Shown here: positions 5,771 through 10,811 of the stretch, in pieces | Layout: each line of letters begins with the position of its first letter | Numbering within the stretch: position 1 is the stretch's first letter | From: an uncultured Angelakisella sp. | GTDB taxonomy: Bacteria > Bacillota > Clostridia > Oscillospirales > Ruminococcaceae | DNA length: 10,811 nucleotides | NCBI GenBank assembly: GCA_910585535.1 | Contig: CAJUFK010000115.1 | Coordinates: 1-10,811, forward strand | Direction of reading: 5' to 3' | The notes under the pieces: generated by a model | The model's input: the letters and a program-made list of their open reading frames with translations, nothing else | Told to the model about the DNA's origin: nothing | Database searches by the model: none | Translations under genes and position numbers: made by a program

Positions 5771-6568
5771 TTACCCCTTTCCGCAAATTGTGAGAAGATG
5801 CTCGACAGCCCCGGCGAAGCCCTTGCCGGATTCCTCCGCCGCGACAAAAGCCGGAAGATGCTGGATCTTCTCCACAAAGGGCTTGATGTTTGCGACCCCG
5901 CAGCTGGTAGGGAAGAAGGCAAACATAGGCTCGTCGTTGGGGGAATCCCCAAAGAAGATGACCTTTTCCTTGATGGTTTCATCGTCGGGTTCGCCCAGGA
6001 TTTCTTTAAGAAACATCCTGGTCATATCCAGCTTGTTGTAATCTCCAAACCAGGCGTTGACGTGAATGGAACTGACCTTGGCCACCGCCCCCAAAGACTC
6101 GGCAATCTCCTTGATCTTGTCGGCGGCCTCAAAGCCCAGGTAGGGGGGGTCTTCGTTAAAATCAATGGCCACATCGTAGATCCGGGCAAATTGATCCTTG
6201 GAGACCCGGCAGCCGGGGACCCCTGCCAGGCAGGCGTCCCGGACGGCGGCCAGGCGGCCCTGGATGTCACCATCCGCCACCGAGGGATGGGTGAAGGTGT
6301 GGCGGTGGCCGTCCTTGAAGTAGTAGACAAAAGCTCCGTTTTCTCCCACCACGGCAGTGACCGGCCACTGGCGGACGATAAGGTCGCACCAGCCGGCGGG
6401 GCGGCCGGTGACGGGAATGACCCGGTACCCTGCGTCATGGAGCCGCCAAAGGGCGGTGTAGGACTCGGGGGGGAGCTTGCCGTCGGTGGTGATGGTATCG
6501 TCGATGTCACAGAGGATATAGCGGAGCTTTTCGGCTCGGGAAAGTTCAATGGTAGAAAAGGGTTTCAT
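5771..6568 (-). CDS. HAD-superfamily hydrolase, subfamily IIB (Cof/sugar-phosphatase type)
   Basis: A 265-residue soluble phosphatase with all four HAD motifs: motif I DIDDTIT with nucleophile Asp21 and acid Asp23, motif II VTGRPAG with Thr54, motif III Lys179 in DYNKLD, and motif IV FFGDSPND with Asp208 and Asp212. The inserted cap (about 85-170) is of the IIB alpha/beta type. The wording of motif IV and the following FFPTSCGVANI recalls the sucrose-phosphate and mannosylglycerate phosphatase branch, so a sugar phosphate is a likely substrate. Dephosphorylation of an intracellular phosphometabolite is the expected reaction. Start: ATG 6568 has AAAGGA 6 nt upstream; an in-frame GTG at 6583 has no good site. 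It follows the cupin gene after a 66-nt spacer with a hairpin, and is followed by the PH-like gene after 6 nt. Confidence 0.9.
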   Translation of the reverse strand: MKPFSTIELSRAEKLRYILCDIDDTITTDGKLPPESYTALWRLHDAGYRVIPVTGRPAGWCDLIVRQWPVTAVVGENGAFVYYFKDGHRHTFTHPSVADGDIQGRLAAVRDACLAGVPGCRVSKDQFARIYDVAIDFNEDPPYLGFEAADKIKEIAESLGAVAKVSSIHVNAWFGDYNKLDMTRMFLKEILGEPDDETIKEKVIFFGDSPNDEPMFAFFPTSCGVANIKPFVEKIQHLPAFVAAEESGKGFAGAVEHLLTICGKG

Positions 6569-6574
6569 AGGCTG

Positions 6575-6580
6575 TCCTTT
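6575..6580 (-). promoter_or_regulatory. Ribosome binding site deciding the HAD start
   Basis: On the minus strand AAAGGA lies 6 nt before ATG 6568. It lies downstream of the in-frame GTG at 6583, which therefore cannot use it. Confidence 0.75.
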
Positions 6581-6600
6581 CACTTTTTGTCTTTTTGCTT

Positions 6601-6620
6601 GGGAACAGGCGGCTGTTCCC
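6601..6620 (-). repeat. Perfect hairpin in the cupin-HAD spacer
   Basis: On the minus strand GGGAACAG and CTGTTCCC form a perfect 8-bp stem around the loop CCGC, 14 nt after the cupin stop. A-rich sequence follows rather than a T-run, so it is not an intrinsic terminator for the minus-strand operon. An mRNA-processing or stability element is possible. Confidence 0.6.
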
Positions 6621-6634
6621 GCCGAACAGAGGGG

Positions 6635-6958
6635 TCAGAAGGAGACGACCAGGAGCATCTTAAACCGCTCCACGCCGTACACCGCATGAGGGACGTTCTG
6701 GGGCATGACCACCGTCTCCCCGGCGGAAAGGAAAAACTCCTCCCCGCCCACCACAAAGCGGCCCCGGCCCTCCAGGACGGTGACCATGGCGTCGCCGCCA
6801 GAGGCGTGGGTGGAGATCTCTTCCCCCTTATCAAAAGAGAAGATGGTAACTCCCATTTTGTCGTTCTGCACCAGGGTCTTGCTGACCACCTGGCCGGGCT
6901 GGTAGTCCACCAGGTCCTTCAGCTTTAGGACCCTGCTCTTTTCAATGTTCTTATACAT
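6635..6958 (-). CDS. Cupin-domain protein with reduced metal-binding motif
   Basis: A 107-residue single-domain cupin (beta barrel). Motif 1 reads KGEEISTHASGGDAMVTVLE (44-63) with the typical trailing EGRGRF; His51 is present, but the second His of the usual HxH is Ser53 and the expected Glu position is not conserved. Motif 2 is GETVVMPQNVPHAV (80-93) with P86 and His91. Only two of the four classic ligands are obvious, with Asp56 a possible third, so metal binding may be weak or altered. Small cupins of this kind act as sugar or metabolite binders, isomerases or sensors. The start ATG 6958 has GGGGGGAA about 7 nt upstream and overlaps the end of yfcE by 8 nt, so translation is probably coupled. 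No specific function can be assigned. Confidence 0.85.
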   Translation of the reverse strand: MYKNIEKSRVLKLKDLVDYQPGQVVSKTLVQNDKMGVTIFSFDKGEEISTHASGGDAMVTVLEGRGRFVVGGEEFFLSAGETVVMPQNVPHAVYGVERFKMLLVVSF

Positions 6959-7508
6959 CTGCAGTTCCCCCCAGAAACTCTTTTCCGTCCTCCAGGTCAC
7001 GGATGGAGAACCGCCCGTCCTCGTAGACCATGTAGCTGTGGGGGTTCCCCTCCTTGGGCAGGGAGGCGGAGCCGGGGTTGAGATAGGTGTACCCCTCCTC
7101 TTTGTGGGGGCGGATCACCGGGACATGGGTATGGCCGTGGATGAGAAGATCCCCCCGCTTCAGCATGGGAAGACGGTCCTCGTTGTACAGGTGCCCATGA
7201 GTGACAAAGGCCATCCGGTCTCCCAGCCAGAGGACCATATAGTCGGCCATCACCGGGAAGGGAAGGACCATCTGGTCCACCTCGGCTTCGCAGTTGCCCC
7301 GGACGCAGAGCAGCTCCTCCTTCATCTCCGAAAGAAGGGCGGTGACCCCCTTGGGATCGTAGTCCCGGGGGAGGTCGTTTCGGGGGCCGTGGTACAGGAG
7401 GTCCCCCAGAAGGATCAGCTTTCCCGGCTTTTCCCGCTCCCAGGCAGCCCGCAGGGCCTTTGTCCAGAAGAGGGAGCCGTGAAGATCGGAGGCAAACATC
7501 AGCTTCAT
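6951..7508 (-). CDS. yfcE: YfcE-type metallophosphoesterase (phosphodiesterase)
   Basis: A 185-residue protein, practically the length of E. coli YfcE (about 184), with matching motifs throughout: MKLMFASDLHGS at the N-terminus (metal ligands D8, H10), LLGDLLYHGPRN (34-44, D36), RGNCEAEVDQM (70-80, N72), THGHL (103-107, H104) and IHGHTHVP (123-130, H126 and H128), then LNPGSASLPKEGNP. E. coli YfcE hydrolyses phosphodiesters in vitro with Mn2+; its physiological substrate is unsettled. The start at ATG 7508 begins exactly at the conserved MKLMFASD and has AAAGGA 8 nt upstream; an ATG at 7517 would place its site too close. It lies 27 nt after ybaK and overlaps the cupin gene by 8 nt. The orthologue assignment is strong. 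Confidence 0.93.
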   Translation of the reverse strand: MKLMFASDLHGSLFWTKALRAAWEREKPGKLILLGDLLYHGPRNDLPRDYDPKGVTALLSEMKEELLCVRGNCEAEVDQMVLPFPVMADYMVLWLGDRMAFVTHGHLYNEDRLPMLKRGDLLIHGHTHVPVIRPHKEEGYTYLNPGSASLPKEGNPHSYMVYEDGRFSIRDLEDGKEFLGGTADV

Positions 7509-7535
7509 AAAAATCATCCTTTCCTTGCTGTGGAC

Positions 7536-8015
7536 CTATCCGGCGGTGATGTCGGCGGTCACGGCTTTTACTGCTTTCAGGAGGGCGTCCGGTTCCACCT
7601 CAATCTGGGTTCCGATGCGGCCTCCGCTGACCACAACGGTGGGAAGGTCCTCCACCCGGCGGTCAAAAACGGTGGGGTAAAGCTTTTTCATCCCCACCGG
7701 GCTGCATCCGCCCCGGATGTAACCGGTCACCTTGTTGATCTCGTCCACCCGGATCATGGAAACGGACTTTTCCCCCACCGCCTTGGCTGCCTTCTTAAGG
7801 TCTAAATCCAGTTCCACCGGCAGGACAAAAACGAAGTAACCCCCGGAGGACCCTTTGGTTACCAGGGTTTTCCAAACCCGCTTTGGATCCTGGCCGATCT
7901 TGGCGGCCACGCTGGGGCCGTCGATCTTCCCGTCGCTGTTATCGTAGGTGTGGACGTTGTAGGGGATCTTCTCCCGGTCCAGCATCCGCATGGCGTTGGT
8001 TTTTGCTTCTGACAT
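7536..8015 (-). CDS. ybaK: Cys-tRNA(Pro)/Cys-tRNA(Cys) deacylase, YbaK/EbsC type
   Basis: A 159-residue single-domain protein of standard YbaK length. It hydrolyses cysteine wrongly attached to tRNA(Pro), acting in trans to prolyl-tRNA synthetase. Visible family features are the N-terminal NAMRMLDREKIPYNVHTYD, the catalytic-site lysine K49 in VWKTLV, and the glycine/proline-rich GYIRGGCSPVGMKK (98-111), typical of the YbaK branch rather than ProX. The central strand GYFVFVLPVELDLDLKKAA (59-77) is also characteristic. The start at ATG 8015 has AAAGGGG 8 nt upstream. It is preceded by a 52-nt spacer after the DUF362 gene with a weak 7-bp hairpin (8037-8056), and is followed by yfcE 27 nt on. 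It is a housekeeping translation-quality gene in this run, with no obvious link to the aminotransferase unit. Confidence 0.93.
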   Translation of the reverse strand: MSEAKTNAMRMLDREKIPYNVHTYDNSDGKIDGPSVAAKIGQDPKRVWKTLVTKGSSGGYFVFVLPVELDLDLKKAAKAVGEKSVSMIRVDEINKVTGYIRGGCSPVGMKKLYPTVFDRRVEDLPTVVVSGGRIGTQIEVEPDALLKAVKAVTADITAG

Positions 8016-8067
8016 TTTGGCTTCCCCTTTCCTCCAAACAGGGCTTGGGCCCCGTTAGGGATGCGTC

Positions 8068-9177
8068 CTAGGCCCGGGTGGACTGTATCGCCTTGGCCGG
8101 GCACATCTCCTGACAGCAGAAGCAGGAGATGCACCTGCGCCGGTCAATTTTCGCCTTGCCGTTTTCTATGGCGATGATGTGCTGGGGGCAGCTTTCGGCG
8201 CACCGGCCGCACCCCACGCACTTCTTTTCCACCACCTTGGGCCGGGGGCGGAACAGGCGGTCGGTTACCGCCCGGGCAGGCTTCCGCAGAAACCCGGGAA
8301 GGTAGCCGGTGAAGTCGGCGCTTTGGGTTTTAGGCCGCCGGAAGGGCGGGCCCGGCTCCAGGGGGTCCCCGGTAAGGACCGGAGGATCCTCCAGCCACCC
8401 CCGCTCCCGGGCTTGGCGGAGCATGGGGATGGTTTCGGGGTCCAGACCCATGACAGTCCCGGCCAGGAACCAGTCCAGATGGAAGAGGTCCCGGCTGGCG
8501 AAGGTGTACCCCAGCGCCCGGGGGTCCCCTCCGGCGGGGCCGTCCCCCTCCATGGCGGTCACCCCGTCCACCAGGGTCACCGAGGGCCGTACCAGGCTGG
8601 CAAGATCCAGGAGCATCCCGGCGAACTCCTCCCAGCCGGGATACCGGCAGTGGATGGCAGGCTTTTCCAGCCCCGGGATCACCCCGAACAGGTTTTTAAT
8701 CCCCAGGGAGACCACCGTCATCCCATGGGTCTTGACCTTGGGCAGGTTGATGACGTAGTCCGCCTGACGCACCGGGTCGATAACCGGAAACCTGTGGCAG
8801 ATCTTCCCCTGGGGCTGATCCACCTGGGCAGAGGAGGTATCGCTGTTCAGCGTTACCCCAGTGAGGGTGTCCATTTTACTGGCGGCGTAGACGCTTCGGA
8901 GGCGGATCTCGTTGTAAGGGCCCCCGGGGCTGTCCGCCAGGGTGATGTCCCGAATTCCCCGTTCCCGGAGCCAGTCGATCACCGCCTGGACCAGGGCCGG
9001 GTGGGTGGTCACCACCTGCTCCGGCTTCCGGGCGGCCAGAAGGTTGGGCTTTAGGAGGACCTTCATCCCCGGGCGGAGGTCCTTTTCCACCCCCAGGGCG
9101 GCAAAGTGGAAGTCCACCGCCTCCCGGAGGAGGCCGGGGTCGTAGGACGGAGTTTTCCGAACAGAGATCAGGCTCAT
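8068..9177 (-). CDS. DUF362 protein with C-terminal double 4Fe-4S ferredoxin domain
   Basis: A 369-residue protein. Residues about 1-265 are DUF362: KVLLKPNLL (39-47), a THPALVQAVIDWL segment (58-70), LADSPGGP (80-87), NLPKVKTHGMTVVSLGIKNL (144-163) and DGVTAMEGDGP (204-214). A linker (about 266-315) leads to a ferredoxin-like end with two clusters: C320-x2-C323-x2-C326-x3-C330-P and C349-x2-C352-x2-C355-x3-C359-P, a textbook 2[4Fe-4S] arrangement; C354 is an extra cysteine. Electron transfer is therefore expected, but the reaction of DUF362 is not established. The start ATG 9177 overlaps the aminotransferase stop in ATGA, with GGAGGG 6 nt upstream, so translation is coupled. A redox partner role near amino-acid metabolism is inference. 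The reading frame is open well beyond 9177, but that part is the opposite-frame shadow of the aminotransferase. Confidence 0.92.
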   Translation of the reverse strand: MSLISVRKTPSYDPGLLREAVDFHFAALGVEKDLRPGMKVLLKPNLLAARKPEQVVTTHPALVQAVIDWLRERGIRDITLADSPGGPYNEIRLRSVYAASKMDTLTGVTLNSDTSSAQVDQPQGKICHRFPVIDPVRQADYVINLPKVKTHGMTVVSLGIKNLFGVIPGLEKPAIHCRYPGWEEFAGMLLDLASLVRPSVTLVDGVTAMEGDGPAGGDPRALGYTFASRDLFHLDWFLAGTVMGLDPETIPMLRQARERGWLEDPPVLTGDPLEPGPPFRRPKTQSADFTGYLPGFLRKPARAVTDRLFRPRPKVVEKKCVGCGRCAESCPQHIIAIENGKAKIDRRRCISCFCCQEMCPAKAIQSTRA

Positions 9178-10337
9178 TTCAGGCCCTCCACAAAAAGTTC
9201 GATCCGGCGCAGGGCCTCGATGAGATGCTCCACGCTGTAGGAATAGGAGATCCGCACATGGCCCTCGCCGCTTTGACCGAAGGCGTTTCCGGGGACCACC
9301 GCCACCTTCTGCTCCTCCAAAAGCCGCTGGCAGAATTCGTCGGAGGAGAGGCCGGTGGACCGGATGGAGGGGAAGACGTAGAATGCCCCCAGGGGGTCGG
9401 CGCAGGTCAGACCCATTCGGTTGAGGCTGCTGACCATCAGCCCCCGGCGCATCCCGAACTGGATCGCCATCCGCTCGATCTCCTCGTCGCAGTGCTTCAT
9501 GGCCTCGATGGCGGCGTACTGGCTGGTGGTGGGGGCGCACATGATGGCGAACTGATGGAGCTTGGTCATCACCTTGATGACCTCTTGGGGACCTGCGGCG
9601 TAGCCCAGCCGCCAGCCAGTCATGGCGTAGGCCTTGGAAAAGCCGCCCACGACCACGGTCCGCTCCGCCATCCCCGGCAGGGAGGCGATGGAAACGTGCC
9701 TGCCCTCAAAGGTCAGCTCGGCGTAGATCTCGTCGGAAAGGACGATGATGTCCCGCTCCCGGAGGATCCCAGCGATGGACTCCAGGTGTTCCTCCTTCAT
9801 AATGGCCCCGGTGGGGTTGTTGGGGTAGGGCAGGACCAGGACCTTGGTCCTGGGGGTGATGGCGGCCTCCAGGGCCTGGGGGGTGAGCCGGAAGCCGTCC
9901 TCCGGCCTGGTGACGATGGGGACGGGAACGCCCCCGGCCAGGCGGGTGATGGGGTCATAGCAGACAAAGGAGGGTTCCGGGATCAGGACCTCCTCCCCGG
10001 GGTTCAGACAGGCCCGGATGCAGAGGTCAATGGCCTCGCTTCCCCCCACCGTGACCAGGATCTCCTGGTCGGTGTAGGAGAGGGAGAAGCGCCGGGCCAA
10101 ATAGGCGGCGATCTGACGGCGAAGCTCTGCAAGGCCGGCGTTGGCGGTGTACCAGGTGCGGCCCTTCTCCAAGGATTCAATACCGGCCCGCCGGATGGCG
10201 TAGGGGGTCTTAAAGTCCGGTTCCCCCACCCCCAGGGAGATGACCCCCTCTATGGTGGCGGCCAGGTCGAAGAATTTCCGGATCCCCGAGGGACGCAGCT
10301 CCTGGGCGCACCGAGAAAGAACAGCGGAGTAATCCAT
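9174..10337 (-). CDS. Class I/II PLP-dependent aminotransferase
   Basis: A 387-residue fold-type I aminotransferase of normal length. Key residues: PLP Lys235 in GGFSKAYAMTGWRLG (231-245), N174 in YPNNPTGAI, D202 and Y205 in SDEIYAE, R243 in the phosphate-side motif, and R362 in VRISYS, which binds the substrate carboxylate. The N-terminal SGIRKFFDLA and SLGVGEPDF (34-42) match the subgroup 1 branch that includes aspartate, aromatic and PatA-type enzymes. It transfers an amino group from an amino acid to 2-oxoglutarate or a similar acceptor in the cytoplasm; exact substrates are open. Its ATG overlaps the Lrp/AsnC stop by one base (TGATG), and its stop overlaps the DUF362 start. The Lrp-aminotransferase pairing suggests the regulator responds to an amino acid this enzyme handles. 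Confidence 0.95.
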   Translation of the reverse strand: MDYSAVLSRCAQELRPSGIRKFFDLAATIEGVISLGVGEPDFKTPYAIRRAGIESLEKGRTWYTANAGLAELRRQIAAYLARRFSLSYTDQEILVTVGGSEAIDLCIRACLNPGEEVLIPEPSFVCYDPITRLAGGVPVPIVTRPEDGFRLTPQALEAAITPRTKVLVLPYPNNPTGAIMKEEHLESIAGILRERDIIVLSDEIYAELTFEGRHVSIASLPGMAERTVVVGGFSKAYAMTGWRLGYAAGPQEVIKVMTKLHQFAIMCAPTTSQYAAIEAMKHCDEEIERMAIQFGMRRGLMVSSLNRMGLTCADPLGAFYVFPSIRSTGLSSDEFCQRLLEEQKVAVVPGNAFGQSGEGHVRISYSYSVEHLIEALRRIELFVEGLK

Positions 10338-10810
10338 CAGCCGCCCTCCCTCTCGTCCTGTTCGTCCCCGCAGGTCATAACGCCTCCCTGCTTGTAGGTT
10401 TTCAGGACAAAGTGGGTGGCGGTGGACTCCACCGAATCCAGGGGGGCCAGGCGCTGGGCCACAAAGAGGGCCACGTCCTTAAAGGTTTTGCCGGTAACGG
10501 TGAGGCCCAGGTCGTAGCCGCCGCTCATCAGCTCCACCGACTCCACCTCGTCAAACTGGGCGATGATGCCGGCCACTTCCTCGAAGCCCATGCCGCTTTT
10601 GGGGGTGACCTTCAGCTCGATGCGGGCGGTGCAGAGGTCCCGGTCGGTTTTCTCCCAGTCGACGATGGCTTTATAGCCCCGAATTACCCCATCGGCCTGG
10701 AGGCGGGCGATTTTGGCCTCCACCCCCTGGGGGGTATCCCCGGTCATATCGGCCAGCTGTTTGCTGGTGAGACGGGCATTTTCGGACAAAAGCTGGATCA
10801 GCTGATTCAT
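10337..10810 (-). CDS. Lrp/AsnC-family transcriptional regulator
   Basis: A 157-residue Lrp/AsnC protein. Residues 1-45 are the winged helix-turn-helix (ENARLTSKQLADMTG, then VEAKIARLQADGVIRGYKAI), and about 60-137 the RAM ligand-binding and oligomerisation domain, including VESVELMSGGYDLGLTVTG (89-107). The last 20 residues are a charged tail. Such regulators bind amino acids and control nearby metabolic genes, usually including their own. The ATG at 10810 gives a natural N-terminus for the family, but the window ends one base further, so the ribosome site, promoter and any upstream extension cannot be seen. It is the first visible gene of the minus-strand run and is coupled to the aminotransferase by a 1-nt stop/start overlap. 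Confidence 0.93.
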   Translation of the reverse strand: MNQLIQLLSENARLTSKQLADMTGDTPQGVEAKIARLQADGVIRGYKAIVDWEKTDRDLCTARIELKVTPKSGMGFEEVAGIIAQFDEVESVELMSGGYDLGLTVTGKTFKDVALFVAQRLAPLDSVESTATHFVLKTYKQGGVMTCGDEQDEREGG

Positions 10811-10811
10811 C

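Noticed and set aside
5798..6928. Plus-strand 376-codon open frame opposite the HAD and cupin genes
   Set aside because: It spans two well-supported minus-strand genes and their spacer; composition is typical of a shadow frame.
8037..8056. Possible terminator between DUF362 and ybaK
   Set aside because: Only a 7-bp stem with a G-U pair, followed by TTTGG rather than a T-run; too weak to call a terminator, and the ybaK ribosome site follows at once.
9178..9540. N-terminal extension of the DUF362 frame
   Set aside because: The frame stays open, but this stretch lies inside the aminotransferase gene and has low-complexity Arg/Pro/His composition. A ribosome site and ATGA overlap set the start at 9177.
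9225..10397. Plus-strand 390-codon open frame opposite the aminotransferase
   Set aside because: Gly/Asp/His-rich shadow translation with no recognisable domain, against a complete PLP enzyme on the other strand.

Overview
The window looks like chromosomal DNA of a fairly GC-rich, low-motility-of-content Clostridia member, most likely an Oscillospiraceae-type gut bacterium. The basis is the 5S rRNA, strong AGGAGG-type ribosome binding sites, sigma-A-type promoters, and protein families (DUF6273, PH-like membrane protein, Lrp/AsnC plus aminotransferase) common in that group. The genus is inference; no database search was possible.

Layout. (1) Positions 1-144 hold the 3' part of a 5S rRNA gene and its intrinsic terminator, the end of an rRNA operon. 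(2) 210-968 (+) is an alpha/beta hydrolase with a complete catalytic triad, more AT-rich by eye than its neighbours. (3) 999-1637 (-) is a DUF6273 protein, convergent with the hydrolase and divergent from the next gene; both divergent promoters are readable. (4) 1791-5108 (+) is a regulator/enzyme/transporter cassette: a LysR-type regulator (TTG start, perfect consensus promoter, own terminator), a regulated-looking 237-base spacer, then a metallo-beta-lactamase-fold hydrolase and a DASS/SLC13-type anion permease in one operon. (5) 5109-5224 is a convergent junction with a long hairpin and a bidirectional terminator. (6) 5225-10810 (-) is one long run of eight genes read right to left: Lrp/AsnC regulator, class I/II aminotransferase, DUF362 protein with two 4Fe-4S clusters, YbaK-type Cys-tRNA(Pro) deacylase, YfcE phosphodiesterase, cupin, HAD-IIB phosphatase and a PH-like membrane protein.

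How the genes fit together. The LysR cassette reads as an inducible module: the permease brings in an anionic (probably carboxylate) compound, the cytoplasmic metallo-hydrolase acts on it or a derivative, and the LysR protein senses it. The spacer carries a sigma-A promoter overlapped by a 6-bp dyad, and a transcribed leader with a 14-bp perfect palindrome. In the minus-strand run the first three genes are translationally coupled (1-nt and 4-nt overlaps), which suggests an amino-acid-responsive transamination unit with an attached ferredoxin-like protein of unknown role. The following genes are small housekeeping hydrolases plus two poorly understood proteins. I see no phage, insertion sequence, CRISPR array or tRNA. 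The best leads are the control region and substrate of the LysR-MBL-permease cassette, and the role of DUF362 in the Lrp-aminotransferase unit.
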